Of a stretch of DNA of 64,000 bases, positions 1 to 12,787 are shown piece after piece. The stretch is from contig KQ964262.1 of assembly GCA_001566295.1 (NCBI GenBank), positions 1 to 64,000 on the forward strand, read 5' to 3'. Origin of the DNA: Microdochium bolleyi (taxonomy: Eukaryota; Ascomycota; Sordariomycetes; Xylariales; Microdochiaceae). The notes beneath the pieces are model-generated. The model saw only the letters and a program-made list of their open reading frames with translations. It was not told the origin of the DNA and did not search any database. The position numbers and the translations under genes are program-made. Position 1 is the first letter of the stretch. Each line of letters begins with the position of its first letter.

Positions 1-787
1 GCTTGCAGAAGCGAGTGCACGAGGCGTCGTCGGTGCCGGGTGTCGAGACTTGGACAAGGAGCTGGGTCAGCGGTCCGGGAGGTGTTGTGATGGTCTTGGA
101 TGCGAGAGGCCCAGACTCGCAGCCCTTGGCAGCGTAGGCGCAGTGCTGGTCGAACTTGACGGCGTAGTGGTCGGCGTCTCGCCTTGAAGGATCTGCGGGG
201 GCACTGCTGCTTGTGGATGGCGCAATTGAGCCGCGGCGGGTCATGCTCTTCCAGCTGGGCTCGCCGAAGCGAAGCTGGCGGTGTCTGGGGAGCTTGACAT
301 CGGCACAGGTTACAGATGCCAGCGCCTCGATCAGACACTGGCACGAAAGACCATCAGCAACGGTGTGGTGGAGGAACGTGAGGACTGCGAAGCCGTCCTG
401 ATACCAGCAGATGGCTGCCCTGAAGACGGGGACAAACTCGCTCTTGGACGGAGAGACTGCGAACTCGGGGTTGCAGCAGTGGCTGGGTCCGTAGTGTTTC
501 TCCTCCAGGTCTGCGAAAGATACCTCGCGGCAGTCAATCTCTCTTATCTCGATATCCTGGAGTTCTGGAACTGGCCGAGGGTGGAAGCGGATGAAGGCTG
601 TGGCATCTTCGGAGAGGACGCCGCCGAGACACGGCTGGACGGTCAGGAGGTTCCGTACAGCCTGCTGCAGGTGTGTTGTGATTTCTCTTGTGTCCTGGTC
701 GACTGATGTGCGGAAGTACTGGGCAACACTGACGTAGCAGCGAGGCGCGATCTGGTCAAAGACCGAAGCAAACTCTCCGGTCTGCAT
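1..787 (-). CDS. BAHD/trichothecene-acetyltransferase-like acyltransferase (PF02458 family), 5' part only
   Basis: An uninterrupted minus-strand frame runs from an ATG at 787 to the window edge, giving the first 262 residues. A complete BAHD enzyme has about 450-500, so the C-terminal half with the DFGWG motif lies outside. The decisive sign is the sequence FLHHTVADG about 160 residues in, which contains the family's catalytic HxxxD (His-Thr-Val-Ala-Asp). The start context has A at -3. Family members transfer an acyl group from acyl-CoA to an alcohol or amine, often in secondary metabolism (fungal trichothecene 3-O-acetyltransferase and relatives); the substrate cannot be read here. I see no intron in this part. 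The nearest gene on this side is 12 kb away, so any cluster partners would lie beyond position 1. The family call is confident; the specific function is unknown. Confidence 0.8.
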   Translation of the reverse strand, partial: MQTGEFASVFDQIAPRCYVSVAQYFRTSVDQDTREITTHLQQAVRNLLTVQPCLGGVLSEDATAFIRFHPRPVPELQDIEIREIDCREVSFADLEEKHYGPSHCCNPEFAVSPSKSEFVPVFRAAICWYQDGFAVLTFLHHTVADGLSCQCLIEALASVTCADVKLPRHRQLRFGEPSWKSMTRRGSIAPSTSSSAPADPSRRDADHYAVKFDQHCAYAAKGCESGPLASKTITTPPGPLTQLLVQVSTPGTDDASCTRFCK

Positions 788-3700
788 TGTAACTCTGCCC
801 TGTCGTAATGGACTGCCGCAGCTGTGTGTTGGTGTTATTGCTCTCTGGGCCGAGTGTGTCTGTGTTTGTGGTGTAGGTGATCGCGAATTGTGGTGAGTAG
901 CGACAACGTTGTGGTGCTTGGTCGTGTCAATGGCGTGAGTCTAGCTTGTGGTGCTTCGTCAATGTCGTCTTGGTGCGTGTGGTAGTAATCGTGGAAGATG
1001 TCGTTGTGTAAGTGTCAGAGTGTTGCTGCGTGTAGATGGAAGGTATCGGAACGGTTGTTCCAGGTTGGGGTGGGGAGAGTGCCAGAGGGCCTGATCCTTA
1101 TAAGCTTGCGAGGGACGAGGACAAGAACGCGGACACAGGCACAGAGCCTCAACGTGAGACAGAGGAGCCTAATGAGCGCTGGTCCCAAGTAGCACCTCGT
1201 AGATCTCACCGGGGAGCGTCGTGGCACAGAGAGGGTGGACCGGACTGGGGGAAAGGGGGACCAGGGGAGGGGGGTGTCCGTGGTAAAGAACAAGTGGGAC
1301 CCCGGTGGAAGGAATAAGGAACGTGTGCATGGCAAGGGTGCCGAGGTGAACGGACCTGGAGCTACGTAATGGTGCTTGCCAGCAGCCGCCCAAGTCCCAG
1401 CCGGTCACAAGGCGGGCCCCCAACGTGCAATGTGCTCGTCTCGTCGTGGCTGCGGACAGCAAGCAGAGGCACGTACGCGAGTACCCCAAGTCGGCCCGCG
1501 GACAAGCAATTGACAACAGCGGAGGGCGGCATCAGTGTTCCGATGCTCGAGTAGCCGAGGGATCGCTCAGAAGGTGAGACAAGGGCCGCCCACGCCAAAT
1601 GAGTAGCCCGCTGCCGTGCAGATGGCGCACCAACAGGCAATCTCTGCTGGGCGATCTGTGCTCCGAGAGGGTCGGACCAGCTTCCGTCCAGGTGGTAAGG
1701 GGGAAGGGCAGAAAAAAAAAAAGCCAGGCCCCGAAAGTGACAGAGAGAGCACGCTCAGCACTGTCTGTCACTGTCAGTCTGAGCTGGACGCCGAACCCAC
1801 TCGCCGGCCCTGTGCTGCCCCGGACCTGGTCTGGCTCGACAAGACTCACAGAGGGGGTGTGCCCCTGAACCCCTGCCACAAGGTCAACAACACCGACACT
1901 CTAGCCCAACCCCTCCCCATTCTGGCCCCTGGGGGTGCTTTTCGCTAGCCTCTGTGCTCTCCCTCGCCAGAGGCTCGACTGGGACAAGCCGCCGGGAGAC
2001 TTCTCCCACACTCTCCCTTGGCTCGCGGCTTCGTCGGGCATCTCCTGGCTGGCTCCTCCGCCCGCAGTACAGCACCTCTCAGCGCCGTGCCTGTGGCTCT
2101 GCCTGCCCCCTCAGCCCTGCCCATCAGGTCGGGACCGCCAATCGGAGCCCGCCCCGTCTCTCATCGCCCCAGTGAAGGCCCTGCTGGGTGTTGACCTGTC
2201 GTAGGCGGTGATGACCAACGGCCGCCATGGAACCGGTTGCTCTGTCCCGGTGGCCATCGACCCGCGGCGGCAGGGCCCAGAGCTTGCCCACACTGAGTTG
2301 TCTCGTGCATGCCGGCCTACACGTCAATTGCGGGCGTGTGCCCTCTCGGTGGTCAGGATGGTGGTGATGGCCACTTGAGCGGGGTTGTCCAGCACGCAGG
2401 GAGCACAAAAACAGCAGGGAGTCAGGGCCCTCGAAGCGCAGGCGGGCAGGGCGTCGCAGCGGCGGTGTGTGTCGCGTTGGGCACGCGGGCTTGGGCCGGC
2501 GGGACGGCACGATTGGCTGGACAAGAAGCAGCACGCCGCCCGCGAGGGAAATGATGATGAAGTATGATGATGTGGGAGGGCGGCACCACAGCCCGCCTTG
2601 CTGCTCCTTACAGCGGTACCTAGTCTCCGGTACTGAGCAACACACTGCCTGCCTGCTTGCTTGCCCACTTGGGAAACTGACTCGAGATGCGCTGGCGAGC
2701 ACTGGCGAGCACCACGTCACCTTGACACACCGACAGAATACCATGGCAGCGCTTGAATATCCACCAGACTTGGACCACGCTGTGCTCTGCTCGGGCGGCT
2801 CCAGGGACCCGCGGGTCTGATGTCGTTGTCGTTGTCGCCTGTGGAGGAGGACAATAGGCCGAGGCATCGGGAGCTACGCTGCGGCGGCCATGGGAAAGTG
2901 ACGGCTTTGATCGACTGGTCAATTCCGCACACCCCTCTTTTGCTCTTTCTTTTCGCAAACAAAGAGCGGTGTCCAGGGTTCACAGCTCTCGCAGCTCACC
3001 CGTGTGTGCAGCGCAGCGCATGCAAGCAGCAGCTGCTGCAGGCTTGGGTAATTGTTCGCCTCGTTGTCTGCCTTCTTTTTAATTTGTCTTGTCCCTTCTT
3101 TTGCCCGACTGGAGCCAAGCATGCAGTTTCAGAAGACGTGTCTCGTTTCCGCCCGGCTCATCTGCTGTGCGAGCCCAGACTCGACCGCTTCCGCCTTCCG
3201 TGTAACAAGGCAGCATCCGAGCTCGAGCAAGAGCCAACGCCGCCAACAACACAACACCAGACGGCAACTTGCAGCAGCGGCAGCGCGTGTGCGACATGCA
3301 GGGTGCGCAAGGTCACGAGGGAGATCATTTTTACTTGCAGCGGCATGTCGGAAAAATGTAGGCTCGCCGCTCTCGGGCGGCATGCAAGAGACGCTCTTCA
3401 CATGTGTCTCTTGGTTCCTTTGCTTGGTTGCAGGCGTTGTTTCTTGTCAGTCTGTCGCTACTGCGTCGTTGTCTCGTCACTGGTACCCCTCCTCTGCCCC
3501 GGGCTTTCTCAGAGGCCGAGAGCGGGTTTGCGACTCCGACGAGCGACGAGATCTGATTTGTGACCAGCCAGGCAGGCTTGGGGATCATGGATGAAACCAA
3601 GAACGGTTGGCCAAAAGCAGCAAAGTGCCATGCCGGAACACTGGGAACAGTCGCCTTCTCACGTGGCGCGGACGAGCCGGCCGGGACCAAGGAGCACAAC

Positions 3701-4421
3701 GGTGATCTTGGCCTCCCAAGGGGCCAGTAGGGGCTCTTCCGCAAGAGAAAGGAAACTTAACAGCCCACCCACACCAACCAGAGCGTCAAACACACACCCC
3801 TGGAGTCGGGCGCCCACTCTCCAACAGGGGAAAGAAACCTACGATCCATCATGGCTGGCTGATAGATTCGACTGGGACCAATGCCTGCGTGCCTCGCACA
3901 CCGGTCTGCCCGTCTGTCAGAGCGTGCCTCTCGTTATGGAGCACACCCGACGGAATGCGCCCGCCGCAACAAGGCAGACACATGCACCCTCTTGTCATCA
4001 TTGTCAGATGACGCTCGCTGCGTGTCTTCACCGACCCCGTCGACTGTGGGTGTGGTCACTATCCGGAATGACCACGACTCGTGGTGACTAGACAAATGCC
4101 GTCTGCGAGTCGAGTCGAGACCGGACCGGGCACCAGCGAGTCGCGAGGCCTGGTCCGCCGGGCGTCATGTGGTCTGAGTCGCGCGACCGAAATGGCAATC
4201 TGCAGCCAGCCGTCATGGCCCCTTGCACGGCTCCATCAACAAGCGCCCGTGCAGTCACGGTTATGCTGTGCCTCTTCCGCCCTAATAATGCTGTGCATGG
4301 GGAATGCATGCATATGCCAAATCTGAAGCAGCAAGCCCCCCAGCGAACGAGGGCACGCCCCGAGTCCCAGCTGTCTGGTCCGCGCTAGCTGGCGATGTAC
4401 GTGGACACCACCGTGGCCCGG

Positions 4422-4437
4422 TATGGAGTACTCCGTA
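4422..4437. repeat. Near-perfect palindrome related to the 4811 repeat
   Basis: TATGGAGTACTCCGTA contains the perfect palindrome GGAGTACTCC. One change (T to C at 4424) would make all 16 bp palindromic. It is the same half word as at 4811-4828 in inverted order, and a further GTACGGAGTACGTACC follows at 4461. Three such copies within 400 bp is a local concentration. Confidence 0.6.
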
Positions 4438-4810
4438 TGAGCTCTATGGTCCATTGCAGAGTACGGAGTACGTACCGAACTGGTGTTCTTCTCCAGCCCC
4501 GGGCCCGCTGTGATGGCCTCTCGAGAGGGGTCAGGAACTTCCGGAGCAAGCACTTACCTCTTGCCGGGTTTGGGGTCGGATGGAAGATGCGGAGAAGCAA
4601 CCTTTCGTTTCTATCGTAACTCCGCCCTGTCTGCCCTCTGCGATTCTTGAGCCGTCAATATTGATCATACCAGCCGCATGACCGCCAGTAATGGACACGG
4701 AGCACCAGTCGGGCAACACAGATGTGGCTCTGTTACATTGTCGAATCCGTAGAGCCTTAGTTAGGTGGCACAAGAAAGCCCATCATTGCATGATCGCGTC
4801 ACTGGTCTCC

Positions 4811-4828
4811 GTACTCCGTACGGAGTAC
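4811..4828. repeat. 18-bp perfect palindrome built from TACTCCGTA
   Basis: GTACTCCGTACGGAGTAC reads the same on both strands. The half word TACTCCGTA/TACGGAGTA recurs nearby: 4422-4437 holds the two halves in the opposite order (TATGGAGTACTCCGTA, one mismatch from a perfect palindrome), and further copies lie at about 4462, 7477 and 39917. It could be a short dispersed repeat or a protein-binding word; the sequence does not decide. Confidence 0.75.
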
Positions 4829-7800
4829 TACCTCCTGTGCATACACAACCGTGGATAGGTCATGTCGGCGCCCTAAACAAGCACCCGAATGGGCCCCCCA
4901 CGAAAGCCCGGGGGATAGCGTCACTCTTCAAACAAGGTCAGTGGCCAATGACATGGCAGTATTGGCTTGTGCAACCTTGCATTGAAGAAAATTGGTGTCT
5001 CGAGCCTGCTCATCTTGTGTACGGAGCGACCAGGATGTTCCGCCGGCTCTTGTTCCACGCCAGTCCATCCTGGCTGTGGAGAATGGGCTCAGCACCAGAG
5101 CGATCATGTGGAGTGTCTCCCGCCATGCCAGAGGGTGTGGTGCCGAGTCCTTGGGGCCATCTCGACAGCGTGCGGAACAAGCGAGCGACAGTAATTAGTG
5201 TTAGTTGGATCAAGTCGAGCCAAGTTGCCATGATCTGGAGCATGCATCGATCGGGCTTCGCCATGGTTGATTTTATGAAATGGCCCGAAAAGCGACAGCC
5301 TGCCGAGCCTGCCTTGGTCTTTTCACTTCTCTTTTGTCTCACAAGGCAAGACATGGCGGCCTGGCAGCCAATGATCACATCACAGACTCGTGCCTGGCAG
5401 CCGAGAGTCCTCCCTGTGCAGCACGTTGCCACATCCAAGGCAGACGGCGCAAGCAATTGCGGCAATCGCAATTTCAAACAGCAGCTGCCGTGGGGGCGGA
5501 CACGAGAAGGGAAGAGGATGGCCCCGAACTTTTTTTGAGTTCGCACCAGCGACTGCCCATTGACCATTCAGTCATGAAAGCCTGGGCGGTTCCACACCCC
5601 TGTGCGCCCATGTGGCCGAGTATCGTCCTGCCGGCGCGGTTCCGGCTGCCTCGAGCCTGCCTGCCCCTGGCCTAGCTGGACCGGCTGGTTGGAACCGGTC
5701 CCCGGGACTCGCTCTTGACCAATCCGAGTGCGGCGTGGAAGGGCGCCGCCGTCCCCGGGGAACATGACCCGCCATCATCTCCCCTACACTAGGATCCCGG
5801 CCCGGTGGTAACTGGCGGCTGGTCTGTGTGCGGCGGACGAGCGAGCAAGGTTCAACCGCGGCTCCTCTTTCTCGCTTGCTTGCAGGCTTGCCACCGGCCC
5901 CCAGCACTGAAATTGTCGGGAGGCCCATTCTGGGCGAGCTGAGAGTGCTCGCCCACCCCGGGCCCTGCTAGTACAGCACAGACAGTGGAGCAGGCTGCTC
6001 TCGGGGCGCCAGGGAGTCGAAACTCACGAGAACGAGATGAGAGACCCATCTTTCGAAGTTTCTGGCTCGTCGCCAAGTCCTTCTGCGACTTCCGTCCGTG
6101 CCCACTCGGGCCCAGCGGGCAGACGCGAGTGAGGTCATCCCTCGGCCTCCTGTCACAGTCACCTTGTCAGGGGCAAACCCTCGGGACTCCGAGAGGCAGG
6201 TCGAGCAAGTCGGTTGTCTGACAAGACTCGCAATGCCGCCGAGCCAACGTTACCGTTGTGCTGGGTACTGCGTACACAGAGTAGCCCAGTCGCGAGGTCA
6301 CCGCGTATGTACTAAATGCAAGGGCGCCTCGGTTTTTGTCGTTGGGGACCTCCTCCGCATCGTCTCATCCCTTCGTTGCCTTGCTTCAGTGCCAGCCACG
6401 AGCTCCGCCCGGCACTTGGCCTCGTCAAATGTGCCGTTTGTGTACCCCAAGTCATGCAGTCAAGCAAGCAATCAAGGATACCAAATCAAATCGTCTGTGA
6501 AGCAAGCAAGAGGCAAGTCGATGTGCAGCACGTAGTGAATGTTTCCTGCTTTGTCAATCTCAGCCACTCACAGGTGTCTGGATGGACATGATCAGGTGCC
6601 GAGCATTTGCCCCTGGTGCTCCAAGCAGCACCTGTACGTCGCACGCAGCACACGCGCACATAACAAAGAGGAGCTACAACCGATGAGCGCGAACGCGATT
6701 GCCATAGCTAAGCGTAGCGATCGTATCTGTTCATTGGGTGTGGGGGACGGCACGGCCAGACTCGGGCAATTGTTTTATCCATGTCCATCGGGCGCACCAG
6801 CGAGATACGCAATAATGTAATTTGAAAAGGCAACTAAAGAAGACGGAACGCCACAGGCACCAGAATAAGCAAGACGGCACGAACCACTGCACAGAAAATG
6901 AAAACCATTTGTCTCAGATCGAGGCAGGCTTCCTGGCATTGCTTTTTTCTCCGACCAGTCAGGCAGGCTTGGCTACCTGATGGCTGTGCTGGTTGAAATG
7001 GCCAGCCGTCCTGTCTCTCCACATGCACACGCCCCAAGCTCCCTCCCCCTTCTCCGCACACGTGCCTGGCGAAACCGGTGAAGGTAAAGGAGGGTGTGTG
7101 GCATTCTCCAAATATGACTCCGAACGGCAGGGTTAGGTGCCATGCGCTGACACGTCGTTTCTCAGCGTCGCTCCCCGCAGGTCACAGGCGACCTTGTGAG
7201 CTCCCTGACCGCTGCTGAATTGCGAGTGTCGTTGTCGGCAGCGACCTGTCACCCTCTGAGAAACAGCAGTTACAGTAAGCAATTCGGTATCCTGCAGAGA
7301 AGGACGCCATTGGACCATGCCTGCTTCTGTTCTCAGTCTCACTAGGCATAAGCGTATGGAAGGAGCATTGCGCCTCGGCTGCCCTCTGCCAGAGCCGATA
7401 GTTCCCTCTAGTATGCTCTGAAGATATAAGCGAGTCTCATCGCTGCACAAAACTCGGACAGAGTGACCCCATGACATACTCCGTATCCCCAGCCGTCGGC
7501 AAGCTTATGCAGCCAGTCTGGACGTTGCCTTGTCCGTGCTAATTATGTATGCGTGCATGCCTTGCATATGTACGATGGGACGGCGGTAGGGCCACTCCTT
7601 CCCTCCATCTAATGCCGTCCGTCGACTTACAGACGCTGTGTAGACCCTCCCGATGCAGTTGATAATGATACTCCCAATATCCCTTGCTCACCACGGACCT
7701 GACTCCTGTGCCGAGCCCCTAGCTCTTCTGCAGCACGAGCCGCCAACAATCGACGTTCGAGTGACCGCATCGTATCACCCAAAACACTTCATGTTGATCA

Positions 7801-10800
7801 CACTTCCTGACACGCAGAGGCAACGCTTGGAAGAGACCCACGCTCAGCTGCGAATTCTGTCGCGCCTCGTCTTCCAGGATTCTATGTGTCATGCAGGCGG
7901 TGAGTCTGACGGTGATCTGCACTTGGGCCGCAGTGGACGACCAACGACGTCAGCCTCGTTCGGCGGGCCCTGTCCTGCCTGCCTGACTCCCTGCTGCTGT
8001 GTGCTGCGCTTCGGTTGACGCTGATCCGCCACGTCTTGAAGCATGGGCCTCTCATCAGCAACTTGCCGAGGTGCCTGCCCCAAGCAGTCAGGTCCGTGCC
8101 GACCGACCTTGTACGGCCCCCGACGGGCGTGCTGGCATGGAGTCGAACCACTACAAGGAATTGCTCAGAGATTACCAGTACATGCCTATCTTCGCACGAA
8201 GAGGATAGGGCACAGCTGCGCCTACCCCAGCTTGGCGGACCAGGTTTCCCTGCCTGGCTCCCGGGCGGTGTCGCCGGCAGGACAAGCCGCCGCCGCCAAT
8301 GGCGGGCAACGGGGGTTCACGGATCGCAGCCCGGGAACCAGCCGCCGAACGCAGTGCAGAGGAGAGCAGCCCTGTTTCCCAGGGATGCTGACATGAGGGA
8401 TCAAGTGCCAGATTGTCGACAAGGCATGGGTTGCGGTAAAGAGAGGCTCGTGGCACCCCGGTCGTTCCAGACTTGATACCACCATCGTCCACGCACGTCC
8501 CCAGCTCGGGAGTTGGCCTATCGCCCGTTTGAAGGCTCTATCTTTCTCTTTTCCAAGAGAAACCATGGCAAGCGGATGTATCCTCGGAGCTTTTGCTACG
8601 ATCACCGCCTGGGGTCATGGAGTGCTCATGATGCCCGGGACTACACCATAGCCAGAGGCATGATGCCGACGCCACTCATACACATCTCGGCTTGCATGGT
8701 AACAAGCACCAGGTTCAGCTATCTTGTCAGCATCACTCGGGCCATGGCACGATCACACCTTACGGAGAACAGCATGTTATTCGCCGCAAGCCTGTGACCA
8801 TGACGTGAGGAAGCTTTATCTGTATGTAGTCACACCTCGTATCACCGATTTGTTCCTGATCACTGACTCGACAAAGCACAGACCTAACTCGTACCAGCAA
8901 AGTGCAACTCTTTGCCAGCGAATACGCCGTTTCTGCAACACTCGCATGGCGTAGACCCGGCTCGTACCGAGTGGTGGCCGCTAAAGAAAAGATGGTCATG
9001 ACTTGACAGGCTTGGCTTGCACGCCGCGGAACACCGGATGCGACAGCCCACCACTCACGAGCCATCCTATGTGAGGCTCCCGAGGATGCACGGGCACAGG
9101 GCGGTGGCCACTGGCTACCGAGGCGAAAGATGAGATGCATTCCGGTACGTTCGGCCGATCGTCTCTTTGTGTGGAGCAAAATCGCACGATATTTCGCCAG
9201 GGGTCGTTGCCCGGTGCCCTCGTCATGCTGCACTTCCAGCTTGCTCGAGAAATTGTCTAGGCTAGGAAGGAGAGGTCTTGCCGTTTGTGTCCATGGCTGC
9301 ATCATGGCAATCTCTCAAGGACGGACGTGATGCCGAGCCGCTTCGATGCTCATCCTCCTTCGCCGAACTCCCGATCCCTGGGTCGTTGGAGAGGGGGTAC
9401 TGCGCATGGTAGGAATTACGAAGTACCCCATGGCTAAGCCTTCACTTCATGGCCTCACGGCCCCTGAGCAAACCTCCGCATCGGGAATGGCTGTGAGATT
9501 AGAGACACCCCCTGAACTGGCGGGGTTACACAAGACACCGCAATAAGCAGGGACGGACGGCTCGTCGTCTCACCACCATCAGGCGGCCGAGCTAAATTCA
9601 AGGTGAGCACGGCTCGGGTCGTTGGAGAGACAGTGGTTCTGGGAAGCCAGGTATTCCCGTTGGAAGCCGGGAGATGGCGCCCGTCATCGCGTGGCACAGA
9701 GCCCGCCTCCCCTTACCGGTTTCATCAAGTGGTGATATCGACGGTGAGGCACGTTACGTGACATCGTCCGCTGTCGAAAAGACGGAGTAATTGCCCCGTC
9801 GTGTGGCTGCTCTTCCACAGCAGTCTAGGGTGCGGGAATCTACGAATGGTGAACTAATAGCGATCATGAACAACAGGAGCCAGTGTCAAGTTGACGGGAA
9901 AACAAGCATTGACGTGCTCCGAGCAGACCGGACCATCAGTGCGGCAATGCTGTCATCGCGCCCCATCGCGCCCCCATGCCTCAAGCGAGCTGGAGGGCAA
10001 ACCGCCTCGGCCGCCTAGGACCAACATGCATATTGTGCCTGCTAGTTCCAGAACCAAGACACGGCTAGATGTATACATCAACTTCAAGATCTCCTCTCGC
10101 CCCCACGCTTGCATTAGAGTACCATCCAGTTGGTGCCGAAGGCTTACTAGCTCACGGAGTTTGCCCGTGCTCCGACAAGCCGGTCTGTGCTGGGCTGAGC
10201 GCAGGGTACCTCGGTCCCTGCTGCCAACCATTGCCAATCCCAGCCAATGTCATAACAAGCGCTAGTCCTCAGAGTACAATCTGCCCCGAGACCTTCCCAC
10301 GCTACGCAGCCGTTCCTGTGGTCTTCCCGCAGCGGGGACCTGCGGACCGAAGCGAGAAGCACATCAGACAAGGCCGGGACGGGTGGCTAGCCAGCAATGA
10401 TTACGCGTCCAGTGAAACCGCCCCGAGCTCTGTAATACCTACCCCATGGAGGACGGGCTCGACGCCGGAGCGAGGCTCGTAATGGGTGCCCTCGTGCATG
10501 GAGTAGCTCAAGTACCTTACCCAAATCTCACTCCAGCCATGGGATATCGAGCAAGGCCCCCCCCTCCCCAGACGCCTGGCAGAGCGAGAAACATCTAAAT
10601 CAAGCCGCGTGCATGAACAAAACCCTGCCAGCTAGCCCCTGGACAGCTGGGCATCCTTCTCTCCCACACATATGTTCAGTCCCTGGCTAGGGAGGCTGCC
10701 CCGTATCCGAGCGGTCGGGTCACTTTCCCAAAGTTTCTCCACCGGGACGGGTGGTCCTGTTTCCGGTCCAGGCAACCCTGTTCACTGCCAACGCGTCCCT

Positions 10801-11233
10801 GGCCAGACGGGGGGGCTCCTGCCCATGTTTTTCGTTAATTCCGGAAAGTTATGGGAGTTGAAGAGCGGCTCCGGAGCATGTGGTCATTCCAAGGGGGGGC
10901 CCGCAAGTCAGCTGTCTATTGACCAGTAGCGTGCCTGTAGTTGCCCTCAACGTACCAAGGGATCACCTGTCTGATCAGTTGATTCGCTACAGGCCGTGTA
11001 CCCTGTACTGTTGAGAGTGCTCGGCATGTGAGCATGTTATCAAACGGGGACATTTGGCGGGACGCGGTAACCATGACAGTTTTGCCAGCCTAACGTAGGT
11101 AGTATTGGCGGTGTGAATGCACGTAGACAATAGTTGTTGCATGTTGCATGTTGGACAACGCAAGGTAATGTCGGAAGGCAGGGAGCCGAGTATCCACGCC
11201 AGGAGTGGTAATGGACGGGCCAACACACGCAAG

Positions 11234-11257
11234 CCTGGCCTGGCCTGGCCTGGCCTG
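11234..11257. repeat. Short tandem repeat (CCTGG)4.8
   Basis: Four perfect CCTGG units followed by CCTG in the gene-poor stretch upstream of the methyltransferase gene. Microsatellite scale only; no function is apparent. Confidence 0.85.
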
Positions 11258-12787
11258 CCGCTGGGTGCTGGATCGCGCACAACTACCGATGCACTCGAAG
11301 CAAGCAAATGTCCCCTGTGCAGCAAAGCACAGACTCACAGCACGAAGTATACTAAGCTCTCACCAGCAAAGCATCCAAACTATGCTCCGGCTATCGTAAG
11401 AAACGCCGACGGGGCCGTGGACACGAAAATGCCGTGGTCAACCTGCTGCACGTGTCAGCACCGCGTCTACTCAAGATCACGGTGGACCACGTAGAGGCGC
11501 GTACCTACGCCTACCCAGATAGGGAGTATACACAAGATGTTGGCTGCTGTTGGTCAAACACATTGCGCCTATCCGATGCCGCAGACTCCCCACATTGCGT
11601 CACTCTTCTCTACTCAAGCAGCAAGCTCGGAATGTGGACTCATCAGGCATGATTGAACACCAAGCATCTCATATAGTGTCGGAGTGTGCGCAAAACTGAC
11701 CGCGCCGGGCACGACCGGTGAGAGGCTGGCAAGTAAGCGAGCGGAATGCCAGATCTAGGCTGTCGCTGTTGAGCGGTTCAATTCACCGGCCCCTCACGAT
11801 GTTCGGACCATGGACGATGCTGACCGGTTCGCGGGGCATCGAGGTCATCTGATGCAGCGTTGCATTGGGGTCCTCCTGCATGCGTCGACGGTAAGCGAGA
11901 GAGGGTGAGCACAGCACACTCCACCCCCGCAGTACGATCAGTCGTAGTCCAGAGTATACCGATGCTCACTGTGTGGTGAGACGACCTGGTGCGGGATGGC
12001 GGCGGCCGACGAGGCCACGCCGGAGACGGTGCTGACCGTCTTTCTTTGCCTGCCGCGCTCAACAACGAGCTGGGAGCCGACTCGGCCGTCGATCTCCGAG
12101 CCTGACACCTCCGATGCACCGAGGGCTCCGTTGGTGGTGACGATGGCCCGGACTATGCCTTTCTGTGTCTCTGGGGTTTCGGCAACCAACTACTACAGGC
12201 AAGCTACTACTACAACTCTCAAGGCCATAATCACAGGTCGCGTGTTTGCAAGTACCATAGAACTGGCAGTCACAGAATACAGGAGGAACAAACCGACGCT
12301 GCAGAGCATTGGCCTTTTCCGCACAGGGGAGCTTCAAAAGCCCGAGAACCTTGACGTGAGTCTCCTCTCTCGGGCACCATGGTGATGCTCACAACAGCGA
12401 GAGATGTGAAGACGCGGTCTGCCAAAAAGCAAACAAGCACCGGAGGAATGCCCTGCTGCGTACAATACGCTGAGGGTGCCTGGCCACTCTCTGCGGCCAC
12501 GGAGCAAGATCCGTCCAGCCAGCCAACCACCCTCGGCCTGCTCGAGAGCAGCCTGCAGCCCTCGAGCAGTTGCCACGAGTGATGACGGGCAGCAGGATGC
12601 AGTGCTGTGGTCTGCGTGCGCCATCATTGCTCCCGACGCCAGGCAGCACCTGACCTGCTGCAGCAGCGGGTTGCCGCCCAAGCAGCAGCTGCAGCTGCAC
12701 GCTCTCGCTCCCAACACGCACGCCCCCTCCACCAGCCATCATCACCACCACCTTCGTCCACAGCCATTCCCAGGCCCCCTCGCCAGC

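Larger units (their letters stand above)
788..12787. other. 12-kb region without a convincing gene
   Basis: Base composition is ordinary and clearly not RIP-like. Open frames here are short, overlap each other on both strands, have no recognisable motif and are arginine/serine/proline-rich, as expected from chance frames in GC-rich DNA. The longest (about 247 codons at 2124-2867 minus and 2820-3563 plus) resemble nothing. I found no tRNA. The region holds several copies of the word TACTCCGTA or its complement, one 18-bp perfect palindrome and one short tandem repeat, listed separately. Positions 788 to about 1000 probably include the promoter of the acyltransferase, and the last kilobase the promoter of the methyltransferase gene. 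A long non-coding RNA or short-exon genes cannot be excluded. Confidence 0.6.

Noticed and set aside
2124..3563. Two 247-codon frames on opposite strands
   Set aside because: Arg/Ser/Pro-rich, no domain, no ATG-supported start context worth trusting, and they overlap several other open frames.
8129..8190. tRNA-like B box (complement of GGTTCGACTCC) on the minus strand near 8140
   Set aside because: Possible acceptor arms pair only with about 52-nt spacing, too short for a tRNA, and there is no A box or anticodon arm.
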